Source: an uncultured Ruminococcus sp.
GTDB taxonomy: Bacteria; Bacillota; Clostridia; Oscillospirales; Ruminococcaceae
Assembly (NCBI GenBank): GCA_900539095.1
Contig: UQAR01000012.1
Coordinates: 1 to 40,793, forward strand
Direction: 5' to 3'
DNA: 40,793 nt
The notes under the pieces are model-generated. The model was not told the origin of the DNA. It worked only from the letters and a program-made list of their open reading frames with translations, and did no database searches. Shown here piece after piece: positions 11,554 to 20,546 of this stretch. How positions within the stretch are numbered: the stretch's first letter is position 1; each line of letters begins with the position of its first letter. A program made the position numbers and the translations under genes.

Positions 11554-13635
11554 ATGGCAAGAGAATGTAAATTGCAGGATTACCGTAATATCGGTATCAT
11601 GGCACACATCGACGCCGGCAAGACTACTACTACAGAGCGTATCCTGTTTTATACCGGTGTAAACTATAAGATCGGTGAAACACACGACGGTGCATCTACA
11701 ATGGACTGGATGGCACAGGAGAAGGAGAGAGGTATCACAATTACTTCTGCTGCTACTACTTGCTACTGGAAGGGCCACAGACTCAACATTATAGATACTC
11801 CAGGCCACGTTGACTTTACAGTTGAGGTTGAGCGTTCACTTCGTGTACTCGACGGTTCTGTAACAGTTCTTTGTGCTAAGGGTGGTGTTGAGCCTCAGAC
11901 TGAAACAGTTTGGAGACAGGCTGATAACTATCAGGTACCAAGAATGGTATATGTCAACAAGATGGATATAATGGGTGCAGATTTCTACAACGTACTGAAA
12001 ATGCTCCATGAAAGACTCCATTGCAACGCCGTTCCTATACAGCTCCCTATCGGTGCTGAGGACGACTTCAAGGGTATCGTCGATCTGCTCGAAATGAAGG
12101 CTTATGTATACTATGATGACCTTGGAAAGGATATCCGTCAGGAAGAGATCCCTGAGGATCTCAAGGAAAAGGCTGAACAGTATCATGCTGACCTTATCGA
12201 GCATCTTGCAGAAGTTGATGACGATCTCGCTGAGAAGTATTTCGCAGACGAAGAGATCACTATCGACGAGATGAAGAAGGTAATCAGAAAGAGTACTATT
12301 GCTAACACAATGGTACCTGTTACCTGCGGTACTTCATACAGAAACAAGGGCGTTCAGAAACTTCTCGACGCTATTGTAGATTATATGCCTTCACCTATCG
12401 ACGTACCACACATCAAGGGTACTGACGTAAACACAGGTGAGGAAGTTGAGAGAATCTCAGGCGACGATCAGCCATTCGCTGCTCTCGCATTCAAGATCGC
12501 TACAGACCCATTCGTTGGTAAGCTCTGCTACTTCAGAGTTTATTCAGGTGTTCTGACAGCCGGTTCTACAGTTTATAACTCCACTAAGGACAAGGACGAG
12601 AGAATCGGAAGAATCGTTCAAATGCACTCTAACGCAAGAAAAGATATCGACACAATTTACGCTGGTGATATCGGTGCTGCTATCGGTCTGAAGAACACAA
12701 CAACAGGTGACACTCTTTGTGATGAAGAGCACCCTGTACTTCTTGAGTCAATGGAATTCCCTGAGCCTGTTATCCAGCTCGCTATCGAGCCTAAGACTAA
12801 GGCAGGTCAGGAAAAGATGGGTATCGCTCTTGCAAAGCTTGCTGAAGAGGACCCAACATTCAGAACTTATACTTCTGAGGAAACAGGTCAGACAATTATC
12901 GCCGGAATGGGCGAGCTGCACCTTGAGATCATCGTAGACAGACTTCTCCGTGAGTTCAAGGTAGAGGCTAATGTCGGTGCTCCTCAGGTTTCATATAAGG
13001 AAACAATTACTGCTCCTGCAAGCGTTGATTACAAGTACGCTAAGCAGTCAGGTGGTAAGGGTCAGTACGGTCATGTTAAGATCAACGTTGAGCCTAATGA
13101 GTCCGGTAAGGGCTATGAGTTCATCAACAAGGTTGTCGGCGGTGCTATTCCTAAGGAATACATCCCAGCAGTTGATGCAGGTATCAGGGGTGCTATGGAG
13201 AACGGCGTTCTCGCTGGTTTCCAGGTAGTTGACGTTAAGGTCGAGCTGTATGACGGTTCTTATCACGAAGTTGACTCTTCTGAAATGGCATTTAAGATCG
13301 CTGGTTCTATGGCGTTCAAGGAGGCCATGAGAAAGGCATCACCAATCATTCTTGAGCCTATCATGAAGGTTTGCGTTATCGCTCCTGATGATTATCTCGG
13401 AACAGTTATCGGCGACCTCAACTCCCGTCGTGGTCAGATCCTCGGTCAGGAGCAGAGAACAGGTGCTGTTCAGGTAGACGCTCTCGTTCCACTGTCTGAA
13501 ATGTTCGGTTACTCAAATGACCTGCGTTCTAAGACACAGGGCCGTGGCCAGTACACAATGGAGCCTGACAGCTACATTCAGGTACCAAAGTCTATCTCTG
13601 AGAAGATCATGGCATCAAGAAATAAGGGCGAATAA
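11554..13635 (+). CDS. fusA: Elongation factor G
   Basis: EF-G is the GTPase that drives tRNA-mRNA translocation and, with RRF, ribosome recycling. The product is 693 residues. The P-loop is AHIDAGKTT (residues 17-25), G2 is in ERGITITSA, G3 is DTPGHVDFT and G4 is NKMD. Domain IV and the C-terminal DLRSKTQGRGQYTMEP region are intact. AAAGGAGG lies just before the ATG. No clear terminator follows; tuf has its own promoter. Confidence 0.98.
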   Translation: MARECKLQDYRNIGIMAHIDAGKTTTTERILFYTGVNYKIGETHDGASTMDWMAQEKERGITITSAATTCYWKGHRLNIIDTPGHVDFTVEVERSLRVLDGSVTVLCAKGGVEPQTETVWRQADNYQVPRMVYVNKMDIMGADFYNVLKMLHERLHCNAVPIQLPIGAEDDFKGIVDLLEMKAYVYYDDLGKDIRQEEIPEDLKEKAEQYHADLIEHLAEVDDDLAEKYFADEEITIDEMKKVIRKSTIANTMVPVTCGTSYRNKGVQKLLDAIVDYMPSPIDVPHIKGTDVNTGEEVERISGDDQPFAALAFKIATDPFVGKLCYFRVYSGVLTAGSTVYNSTKDKDERIGRIVQMHSNARKDIDTIYAGDIGAAIGLKNTTTGDTLCDEEHPVLLESMEFPEPVIQLAIEPKTKAGQEKMGIALAKLAEEDPTFRTYTSEETGQTIIAGMGELHLEIIVDRLLREFKVEANVGAPQVSYKETITAPASVDYKYAKQSGGKGQYGHVKINVEPNESGKGYEFINKVVGGAIPKEYIPAVDAGIRGAMENGVLAGFQVVDVKVELYDGSYHEVDSSEMAFKIAGSMAFKEAMRKASPIILEPIMKVCVIAPDDYLGTVIGDLNSRRGQILGQEQRTGAVQVDALVPLSEMFGYSNDLRSKTQGRGQYTMEPDSYIQVPKSISEKIMASRNKGE

Positions 13636-13662
13636 TTTTGCGGAAAAATTTCTGTTTTTCTA

Positions 13663-13691
13663 TTGCAAATTAGCTTTTTATTTGATATAAT
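13663..13691 (+). promoter_or_regulatory. Promoter of tuf
   Basis: TTGCAA at 13663-13668, 17-bp spacer, TATAAT at 13686-13691 with an extended -10 TG (TGATATAAT). Confidence 0.8.
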
Positions 13692-13745
13692 TATACTACG
13701 GTATGTTAAATCGGAAACTATTAAATTTTAAGGAGGAATATTCCT

Positions 13746-14945
13746 ATGGCAAAGGCACATTTCGAAAGAACCAAACCACACGTTAACATTGGTACAATCG
13801 GTCACGTTGACCACGGTAAGACAACTCTTACTGCTGCTATCACAAAGACTCTTGCTCTTGAAGGTCTTGCTGAGAAGAAGGATTACAACAACATCGACTC
13901 AGCTCCAGAGGAGAGAGAGAGAGGAATTACAATCAATACAGCTCACGTTGAGTATGAGACAAAGAATCGTCACTATGCTCACGTTGACTGCCCAGGCCAC
14001 GCTGACTATGTAAAGAACATGATCACTGGTGCTGCTCAGATGGACGGTGCTATCCTCGTAGTTGCTGCATCTGACGGCCCTATGGCTCAGACAAGAGAGC
14101 ACCTCCTTCTCGCTAGACAGGTAGGCGTTCCAGCTATCGTTGTATTCATGAACAAGGCTGACCAGGTTGACGACGAAGAGCTCCTCGACCTCGTTGAGAT
14201 GGACATCAGAGAACTCCTCGACAAGTATGACTTCCCTGGCGATGAGACTCCAATCATCAAGGGTTCAGCTCTTGCAGCTCTTGAGGCTCCAGATGATCTT
14301 TCAGATCCAGCTTACAAGCCAATTCTTGACCTTATGGACGCTGTTGACACATTCATCCCAACACCAGACAGAAAGTCTGATCTCCCATTCCTGATGCCTG
14401 TTGAGGACGTATTCACAATCACAGGCCGTGGTACAGTTGCTACTGGTAGAGTTGAAAGAGGTCAGCTCAAGACTGGTGACGAAGTTGAGATCCTCGGACT
14501 TTCAACTGAGAGACCAAAGACTGTTGTAACAGGTATCGAGATGTTCAGAAAGATCCTCGACTACGCTGAGGCAGGCGACAACATCGGTGCACTTCTCCGT
14601 GGTATCCAGAGATCTGACATTCAGAGAGGTCAGGTTCTTTGTAAGCCAGGTTCCATTCACCCATATACAAAGTTCTCAGGTCAGGTTTACGTTCTGAAGA
14701 AGGAAGAGGGCGGCCGTCATACTCCATTCTTCAACAACTACAGACCACAGTTCTATTTCAGAACAACAGACGTTACTGGCGTTATCACACTTCCTGCTGA
14801 CAAGGAAATGTGCATGCCTGGCGATAACGTAGAGATGGACGTTGAGCTCATCACTCCAATCGCTATCGAAGAGGGACTTCGTTTCGCTATCCGTGAGGGT
14901 GGTAGAACAGTAGGTTCTGGCGTCGTTACAGCTGTTAGAGACTAA
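13746..14945 (+). CDS. tuf: Elongation factor Tu
   Basis: EF-Tu delivers aminoacyl-tRNA to the ribosomal A site as a GTP complex. The product is 399 residues. GTPase motifs are GHVDHGKTT (from residue 19), ERERGITINTAHVEYET (switch I), DCPGHADYVKNM and NKAD, followed by the two beta-barrel domains ending GRTVGSGVVTAV. AAGGAGG lies about 8 nt before the ATG. It is followed by a terminator and so forms its own or a read-through unit. Confidence 0.98.
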   Translation: MAKAHFERTKPHVNIGTIGHVDHGKTTLTAAITKTLALEGLAEKKDYNNIDSAPEERERGITINTAHVEYETKNRHYAHVDCPGHADYVKNMITGAAQMDGAILVVAASDGPMAQTREHLLLARQVGVPAIVVFMNKADQVDDEELLDLVEMDIRELLDKYDFPGDETPIIKGSALAALEAPDDLSDPAYKPILDLMDAVDTFIPTPDRKSDLPFLMPVEDVFTITGRGTVATGRVERGQLKTGDEVEILGLSTERPKTVVTGIEMFRKILDYAEAGDNIGALLRGIQRSDIQRGQVLCKPGSIHPYTKFSGQVYVLKKEEGGRHTPFFNNYRPQFYFRTTDVTGVITLPADKEMCMPGDNVEMDVELITPIAIEEGLRFAIREGGRTVGSGVVTAVRD

Positions 14946-14962
14946 TTTAAGTTTTCTATATG

Positions 14963-14997
14963 AAAATCGGGTACTTTTAAAGTGCCCGATTTTTTTG
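14963..14997 (+). terminator. tuf terminator
   Basis: AAAATCGGGTACTT at 14963-14976 pairs with 14980-14993 (one G-U) and runs into a T8 tract. Confidence 0.9.
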
Positions 14998-15040
14998 TCT
15001 TAAAATATTATGAATAATGAGTTAAATGATGTGCGTTTGC

Positions 15041-15069
15041 TTTAAAATCGGTCTTTGGTATGGTATAAT
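15041..15069 (+). promoter_or_regulatory. Extended -10 promoter of the CPBP-tadA unit
   Basis: TGGTATAAT (TATAAT at 15064-15069) is an extended -10. TTTAAA at 15041-15046 is a weak -35 at 17 bp. The predicted transcript start rules out the upstream in-frame TTG at 15055 as the start codon. Confidence 0.65.
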
Positions 15070-15090
15070 AAAGTAAATGGAGGCGAGAAT

Positions 15091-16251
15091 TTGAACGATA
15101 TCAAAACTAAAGACTACATGATAGACGTTGCACAGGACACGACTTATCAAAATCAGAGCGATGAATATAAAGAGTCCTTTGCCAAGTGGCGTTCAAATCC
15201 TCAGAACTCATTTGGCTTTCAGTTTATCCATGACACTAGAGAACATTCTTACATAGACGGCGAGGGTTTTGTGCCTCACAAAGCGGAGGTCGCAGAACGT
15301 ATCTCGATGCTCAAATGCTGCAGCTTGCTGGGCGTTTGTCTTGTGGTGATGCTGCTTATCGATGTTTTAAACTATGTTTTGGTGAATAAATATGCTCCTG
15401 ATACCACAGGTGGATTTGTATATTTTTCTCAGGTGGGCGGCGATTACAGCAGATATGACGTACTGATGACCACGGTTTTGGGACTGCTTTTTGTTGCGAA
15501 ATTCGCTGTGCCGGGACTTATTTTCAAGCTTGTTACAAAAATACCAAACAAAGTCGTTTTTGCTAATTCAAAGGGCTACGAAAAAATGCGTGGAACTGCC
15601 ATTGTCATTATGATGGTGATAATCGTTGTGGGAAGAGTAGGGCAGTATATCCTCAGCCTGCTGTTTTCTGCGGTGCACGTTGACGGTATTTATTCTATCC
15701 TTGTATTTTCCACCGACCCTATCACAGCGGTGATATCCTTTGCATTTTTTGCTATAATTGTCCCTATAATTCAGGAAATTCTGTTCAGGGGCGTTATTTT
15801 GCAGACTTTTAGGCAGTTTGGCGATACTTTCGCAATACTCATAACCGCTTTTGTAAATGGTCTATGCTACTATGATATTACATACCTGCCATTTGTTGTT
15901 TGCTGTTCGGCTGTTCTCGGACTTTTCACCATAAGAACAGGCTCAGTCGTGACCGCTATCAGTATGAGCATTTGTGCACATATTACCAATTTTGTTCTCA
16001 GCTATATTGTCATTTACGATCTGCCTTATGCGAAAATTGCAGAGGTCATAGTTTGTGCTGCCATAGTTGGTGCGTCACTTGTAATGTATTCAAGGCTTAC
16101 AAGCTTTGGTGACTGGACTTTCAATATCCAGCATGATAATTCTTTCATGACCATGACAAAGCGTGTGAAGTCTTTCATTGCCACGAACTCTATCGCTGTG
16201 TGGATAGCCGCTATCCTTGTGACAATGTTTGTGTGTGCGAGGATAATCTGA
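15091..16251 (+). CDS. CPBP-family-like integral membrane protein
   Basis: The 386-residue protein has a soluble N-terminus of about 85 residues and roughly eight hydrophobic segments. The stretch PIIQEILFRGVI resembles motif 1 of the CPBP/CaaX-protease-like family (EExxxR), but the first Glu is Gln. A later AHITNF may correspond to the His/Asn motif. The expected second-motif His after the next Phe is not evident (FVNGLCYY). Protease activity is therefore uncertain. The start is TTG at 15091 with GGAGG at 15079-15083. It overlaps functionally with tadA, which begins one base after its stop. Confidence 0.7.
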   Translation: MNDIKTKDYMIDVAQDTTYQNQSDEYKESFAKWRSNPQNSFGFQFIHDTREHSYIDGEGFVPHKAEVAERISMLKCCSLLGVCLVVMLLIDVLNYVLVNKYAPDTTGGFVYFSQVGGDYSRYDVLMTTVLGLLFVAKFAVPGLIFKLVTKIPNKVVFANSKGYEKMRGTAIVIMMVIIVVGRVGQYILSLLFSAVHVDGIYSILVFSTDPITAVISFAFFAIIVPIIQEILFRGVILQTFRQFGDTFAILITAFVNGLCYYDITYLPFVVCCSAVLGLFTIRTGSVVTAISMSICAHITNFVLSYIVIYDLPYAKIAEVIVCAAIVGASLVMYSRLTSFGDWTFNIQHDNSFMTMTKRVKSFIATNSIAVWIAAILVTMFVCARII

Positions 16252-16252
16252 C

Positions 16253-16726
16253 ATGACACGGGACGAACTTTATATGAAAAAAGCTTTAGAGCTTGCGGAC
16301 ATCGCTGCCGAGCAGGGGGAAGTACCTGTGGGGGCTGTGGTTGTGAAACGCTCTACTGGCGAGATAATCGGCAGGGGATTCAACCGCCGTGAGTATGGAC
16401 GTTCGCCGCTGACCCATGCGGAACTTGTTGCCATTGAGGAGGCGAGCCGAAATCTTGGAGGCTGGCGGCTTATGGACTGCGAACTTTTTGTCACCCTAGA
16501 GCCGTGTCCAATGTGCACGGGTGCGATAATAAATTCCCGTATCGAGCGTGTGGTTTTCGGTGCGTATGATAAAAAGGCAGGCTCGTGCGGTTCGGTGGTG
16601 AACCTTTTTGAGCTGCCTTATAATCACAAACCTCTTTGTACCGGAGGTGTGCTGAAAGAACAGTGTGCTGATACGCTGACGGTGTTTTTCAAAAATTTAA
16701 GACGCAAAAAAAACCTCCCCGAATGA
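16253..16726 (+). CDS. tadA: tRNA-specific adenosine deaminase
   Basis: TadA converts the wobble adenosine of tRNA-Arg(ACG) to inosine. The 157-residue product has the zinc-dependent deaminase signature: HAE (H55, E57) and PCPMC (C85, C88). GAGG lies about 9 nt before the ATG, inside the upstream gene, so translation is probably coupled. The last codons overlap the stem of a bidirectional terminator shared with recR. Confidence 0.95.
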   Translation: MTRDELYMKKALELADIAAEQGEVPVGAVVVKRSTGEIIGRGFNRREYGRSPLTHAELVAIEEASRNLGGWRLMDCELFVTLEPCPMCTGAIINSRIERVVFGAYDKKAGSCGSVVNLFELPYNHKPLCTGGVLKEQCADTLTVFFKNLRRKKNLPE

Positions 16727-16740
16727 TCTGGGAGGTTTTT
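16710..16740. terminator. Bidirectional terminator between tadA and recR
   Basis: AAAACCTCCC at 16710-16719 pairs with GGGAGGTTTT at 16730-16739. A-runs and T-runs flank it, so it can stop transcription from both convergent genes. It overlaps the end of the tadA coding sequence. Confidence 0.85.
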
Positions 16741-16742
16741 CG

Positions 16743-17345
16743 TTATATTTCGTTTCGGTTTTCCAAAGCTTTGTAAAGCGTCACTTCGTCGGCATACTCC
16801 AAAACGCCGCCTATAGGCAGTCCGAACGCCAGTCTTGTGACCTTGACGCCCAGTGGTTTCAGCAGTTTTGAAATATACATCGCTGTAGCCTCGCCCTCGA
16901 CTGTTGGGTTCGTCGCCATAATGACTTCACTGACATTTTCAGGCTCTATTCTTGCGAGCAGTTCTTTGATCTTCAGCTTGTCAGGGGAAACTCCGTCAAT
17001 AGGGGAGATAAGTCCATGCAAAACATGGTAAACGCCTTTGTACTCCTTGGTGCGTTCAAATGCGGCTATATCCTTAGGGTCTTCCACCACGCAGACCGTG
17101 GTGTGATCTCGCCTTGGGTCAGCACAGATCGGGCATCTTGGTTTGTCAGTAAAGTTCTGGCAAACGCTGCAAAGATGCACGCTTTTATGTGCGTTGGTGA
17201 TAGCTGCCGCAAATTGGGACGCCTCTTCGTCAGTCATGGACATGACATGGTATGCAAGCCTCTGAGCGGTTTTCATGCCGATACCAGGGAGCTTTGCAAA
17301 CTGTTCCGACAGAAGTACCAGTGGCAGTGCATTTGATTCAGCCAT
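16743..17345 (-). CDS. recR: Recombination mediator protein RecR
   Basis: RecR acts with RecF and RecO in loading RecA at gaps. The product is 200 residues, full length. The N-terminal helix-hairpin-helix is LPGIGMKTAQRLA, zinc ligands are C59, C62, C71 and C74, and the TOPRIM domain begins VCVVEDPKDI. The ATG overlaps the ebfC stop codon by one base (TAATG), so the two are translationally coupled. Confidence 0.97.
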   Translation of the reverse strand: MAESNALPLVLLSEQFAKLPGIGMKTAQRLAYHVMSMTDEEASQFAAAITNAHKSVHLCSVCQNFTDKPRCPICADPRRDHTTVCVVEDPKDIAAFERTKEYKGVYHVLHGLISPIDGVSPDKLKIKELLARIEPENVSEVIMATNPTVEGEATAMYISKLLKPLGVKVTRLAFGLPIGGVLEYADEVTLYKALENRNEI

Positions 17346-17695
17346 TAGAACAGACCTGGGAATGATACTCCGCCTGTGAGTTTCTGCATTTCTGTATCGC
17401 TTACCTCGTCAAGGTTAGCAACAGCCTGATTGAAAGCTGCCATAACGAGGTCCTGAAGTGTTTCAACGTCCTCAGGATCAACGACCTCAGGCTTGATATC
17501 CAGCTTGAGAACGTTTCTCTTGCCGTTGATAGTTACCTCAACAACTCCGCCGCCGGCTGTGCCTGTGAACTCTCTCTGCTCAAGATCTGCCTGAAGAGCT
17601 GTGATCTCGTCCTGCATTTTCTGAGCCTGCTTGAGCATCTGATTCATGTTATTGGAAGGACCTTTGCCCATTCCCTGTGGAAGTCTTGCTTTCAT
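17345..17695 (-). CDS. ebfC: YbaB/EbfC family nucleoid-associated protein
   Basis: This is a small DNA-binding protein of 116 residues, the family's usual size, with the helical N-terminus MNQMLKQAQKMQDEITALQ and the conserved GGGVVEVTINGKRNV segment. AAGGAG lies 9 nt before the ATG. It sits between dnaX and recR as in most Firmicutes; the conserved trio suggests a role linked to replication or repair. The molecular role of the family is not settled. Confidence 0.93.
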   Translation of the reverse strand: MKARLPQGMGKGPSNNMNQMLKQAQKMQDEITALQADLEQREFTGTAGGGVVEVTINGKRNVLKLDIKPEVVDPEDVETLQDLVMAAFNQAVANLDEVSDTEMQKLTGGVSFPGLF

Positions 17696-17719
17696 TTTAA
17701 AAACTCCTTATATTCAAAA

Positions 17720-19330
17720 TTATTTTTTTATATCAACCTCAATATCAAGCTTTTTCGCCTTTTCAAGCAGCTGATTGATAGGATTTTCCGTATCCTCAGG
17801 TGCGACATTCTTGGCGGATTTCACCTTGATAGTGAAGTTTTGTCCGAAATTATTTTTCAGTATCTCATTTAGCACCACGGCGTCGCCGCTTGCCTTGAAT
17901 TTTTTGAGATAAAAGTCATTGTGCACTATCATAAGCAGCACGTTCTGACACATATATGCCTTTGAATTGACCAAAAAACAGCCTATTGCAGGGTTTGTCT
18001 GTTTTACCTGCTCCACAATACTGTCCCACGTCTGCACAAGCTTGAAGTCGCTGGCTTTCATTTTCTTAAAATCAGGGTCAACAGGCTTTGGCGGTGGAGC
18101 TTGCTCCTGCCTTACAGGTGGGGCTGACTGCGGCTGAGCCTGCGGTACAGCACCGTTTTTCAGAGCGTTCTCAAGCTGAGATATCCTGTTAAGAAGTGCA
18201 GTGACCTCTGCTCCTCCTGAAACTGTCTGAACAGCACCGCCGCTCTTCTGTGCAGCTCCGCACAGTTTTATAATGCACATTTCAAGCTCGATACGCTTTG
18301 AAGTGCTCTTTGCAAAACGCTCGCTGCACTCTTGAAGAACATTAATATCCCCCAGTATCTCGTCCAGTTTCATGCGTTCCGCAATGCGGCAAAGTCTGTC
18401 ATATTCCTCAGGCAGACAGGTTATAAGATCTTTGTTATTATCGATAGTTTTGATGAGCATGACATTTCTCATCTGAGCCAGCAGCTCACCCGCCAGCACT
18501 TTCAGGTCCTTTGACATATCATAAAGCGTGTCAACCACCCTGAGAGCACCTGCGGCGTCTTTATCTGCTATCTTTTCAAGAATGTCAAAAAGATAGTCAC
18601 GTCCCGCAATTCCAGATGCAGAAGAAACCACATCAAGGGTAATGTCATTTTCATAGGCAACGCACTGGTCAAGAAGTGAAAGTGCGTCACGCATACCGCC
18701 GTCTGACAGTCTTGCTATCATGCCTGCGGCGTCCTCATGGAGTGTAAAGCCCTCCTGTGAGGCGATATACATAAGTCTTGAAACGATATCCTCGTTTCTT
18801 ATCCTATGAAAGTCAAAATGCTGACATCTTGACACGATAGTCGCAGGAACTTTATGTATCTCCGTTGTGGCAAGAATGAACTTGACGTGCGGCGGAGGTT
18901 CTTCCATTGTTTTCAGCAGTGCATTGAATGCACCTGGCGAAAGCATATGTACCTCGTCTATGATATATACCTTATATTTACATATCTCAGGCGTATAAAC
19001 AACGCCCTCACGAAGTTCTCTGATATCGTCTACCTTTGAGTTTGAGGCAGCGTCTATCTCGATTATGTCGGAAAGAGCACCGCTGTCGGCATTTTTGCAG
19101 ATGTCACATTCAAGGCATGGTTCGCCGTCATGTGGGTTCAGGCAGTTTATAGCCTTGGCGAAAATTCTCGCACAAGTGGTCTTACCCGTTCCTCTTGAGC
19201 CTGTAAAAAGGTAAGCGTGAGCAGTCTTGCCGCTTTTTATCTGATTTTTGAGAGTAGTTGTTATATGGGGCTGTGACACAACGTCATCAAAGGACATTGG
19301 ACGCCATTTTCTGTACAACGCCTGATACAA
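17720..19330 (-). CDS. dnaX: DNA polymerase III subunit gamma/tau
   Basis: DnaX is the ATPase core of the clamp loader, and tau links it to the polymerase. The 536-residue product begins MYQALYRKWRPMSFDDVV, has Walker A GSRGTGKTT (about 44-52), zinc ligands C63, C72, C75 and C78, Walker B with DEVH and the SRC arginine-finger motif. A Pro/Gln-rich linker (about residue 390-420) precedes a tau-type C-terminal domain. I chose TTG at 19330: GGAG lies 8 nt upstream and the N-terminus is canonical. A longer in-frame start would run through the SRP RNA. I saw no obvious frameshift signal, but did not test this systematically. Confidence 0.96.
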   Translation of the reverse strand: MYQALYRKWRPMSFDDVVSQPHITTTLKNQIKSGKTAHAYLFTGSRGTGKTTCARIFAKAINCLNPHDGEPCLECDICKNADSGALSDIIEIDAASNSKVDDIRELREGVVYTPEICKYKVYIIDEVHMLSPGAFNALLKTMEEPPPHVKFILATTEIHKVPATIVSRCQHFDFHRIRNEDIVSRLMYIASQEGFTLHEDAAGMIARLSDGGMRDALSLLDQCVAYENDITLDVVSSASGIAGRDYLFDILEKIADKDAAGALRVVDTLYDMSKDLKVLAGELLAQMRNVMLIKTIDNNKDLITCLPEEYDRLCRIAERMKLDEILGDINVLQECSERFAKSTSKRIELEMCIIKLCGAAQKSGGAVQTVSGGAEVTALLNRISQLENALKNGAVPQAQPQSAPPVRQEQAPPPKPVDPDFKKMKASDFKLVQTWDSIVEQVKQTNPAIGCFLVNSKAYMCQNVLLMIVHNDFYLKKFKASGDAVVLNEILKNNFGQNFTIKVKSAKNVAPEDTENPINQLLEKAKKLDIEVDIKK

Positions 19331-19360
19331 AACTCTCACTCCAATCAAGAAAATAAAAAA

Positions 19361-19495
19361 ATCAATCCGACATATGGGCGTGCGGGCGGAACTGTGACAC
19401 ACGAAACAAACCGCTTAATGCTGCTCGGTTCCCCGCCTGACATGGTTCACAGCGTTTCATTGCACAGGACCCGCACACCTATATCTCGGATTGAT
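19361..19495 (-). ncRNA. ffs: Signal recognition particle RNA (4.5S-like/scRNA)
   Basis: The minus strand contains the highly conserved SRP domain: GTCAGGCGGGGAACCGAGCA, then GCATTAAGC, preceded by GTGCAATG-type sequence. The two ends (about 19471-19495 and 19361-19385) are nearly perfectly complementary, giving the long rod. Length about 135 nt suggests the small bacterial form without an Alu domain. A T-run follows at 19354-19360. Location directly upstream of dnaX is the classical Firmicutes arrangement. Exact mature ends are uncertain. Confidence 0.92.
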
Positions 19496-19542
19496 GAGGA
19501 ACAATAACTGAATCATATCAATCTAACTTTTGTTACCCTAAT

Positions 19543-19571
19543 ATTATAACACACCCTCATAAAAATTTCAA
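19543..19571 (-). promoter_or_regulatory. Promoter of the SRP RNA gene
   Basis: On the minus strand, TTGAAA (19571-19566), 17-bp spacer, TATAAT (19548-19543). The predicted start is about 40 nt before the SRP helix, so the 5' end is probably processed. Confidence 0.75.
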
Positions 19572-19667
19572 GTGTTTTTGAAAAAAAGTTATAAAAAAGG
19601 CAAACAATATCAACGCCGCCGAACAAAGCTGAACAGCGGCGGATATTATGTACTTGTAAAAAATTTA

Positions 19668-20546
19668 TCAGGTGGCAATAATGAAGTTCAGCTTGCCGAA
19701 CGGATAGTTCACAGGGATACAGAAAGCAGTACCTGACAAAGCAAGCTCGCCATTTGTCAAGAACTCCTGTGGGGTAAGCGTAAGTTCAACGCCGTGCTCG
19801 TTAGACTCATTTACAACGAACAGACCGTCATTGATGTTCAAAAACTCGCCTGCTGTAGCGTTCACAAAGTCATCGACCTCGGTAAAGCTTTCCTTAGCAA
19901 ATCTCTCAGCGAAAGCCATATAAGCCTTAGAGTCAGCAGCAATGCAAGCCTCTGCGTCATAGTTTCCGCTTATCTTCTGAACAACGATATGCTCAGCGGC
20001 AAAATTCTTTATAACAGACGCCTCCATAGGGGTGAAATCGTCGCCGATAAATCTGATAAGGTTCTTGAAGAGCAGGGTGGCATAATCCGTGCAGATACGG
20101 GCATTCTCGGCAGTATCAAAGTGATAGAACTCATTGATAAGGTTGTGGAGAGTTTCCGTCTGGTTGTCGGATATATCGTCAGTTATCTGGTTCTCGGTCT
20201 TATAATCCTTGAGAGCCTTTTCAAACTCAGCATTTGTAAGAGCACCGTTATTAACGAGCGTCTGACCCAAGAGCAGGTAGTCTGTAGGCTGCTGAGCAAG
20301 CAGCTTTTCAACGTCGTCAGCGGTGACATAGCCAAGTTCTACAGCAAGGTCGCCGAAACGCTTATCAACGCTTTGCTGAGTGATGTTGACGTGCTCGACC
20401 TGTTCGGCGGTCATAAGACCGGCATTTATAGCGAGAACGCCAAGGCGAAGTCTTGTATGTTTTTTAGCCTCGAAAGCCTGAGTAAGGTCTTCGGCTGTGC
20501 AAAGCTTGTGGTTGAAGAGGTAGCCTCCAAAAAACTGAGCAAACAT
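19668..20546 (-). CDS. MshEN-like repeats fused to a CheX-like domain
   Basis: This is a 292-residue soluble protein. Residues about 5-115 contain three repeats resembling the MshEN/T2SSE-N fold: RLGVLAINAG (34-43), RFGDLAVELG (63-72) and LLGQTLVNNG (92-101), each followed by a short helix with a Thr-Ala or Thr-Asn turn. MshEN domains of this consensus can bind c-di-GMP. Residues about 145-292 resemble CheX/CheC-type CheY phosphatases, with DDFVN (225-229) where the family has ExxN. The ATG directly follows the cheY stop, with GGGGG about 8 nt upstream inside cheY. It probably works on the adjacent CheY (inference). No flagellar genes are in the window. Confidence 0.6.
   Translation of the reverse strand: MFAQFFGGYLFNHKLCTAEDLTQAFEAKKHTRLRLGVLAINAGLMTAEQVEHVNITQQSVDKRFGDLAVELGYVTADDVEKLLAQQPTDYLLLGQTLVNNGALTNAEFEKALKDYKTENQITDDISDNQTETLHNLINEFYHFDTAENARICTDYATLLFKNLIRFIGDDFTPMEASVIKNFAAEHIVVQKISGNYDAEACIAADSKAYMAFAERFAKESFTEVDDFVNATAGEFLNINDGLFVVNESNEHGVELTLTPQEFLTNGELALSGTAFCIPVNYPFGKLNFIIAT

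Noticed and set aside
19331..19402. N-terminal extension of dnaX
   Set aside because: It runs through the 3' half and T-run of the SRP RNA, and the canonical N-terminus begins at the TTG at 19330.
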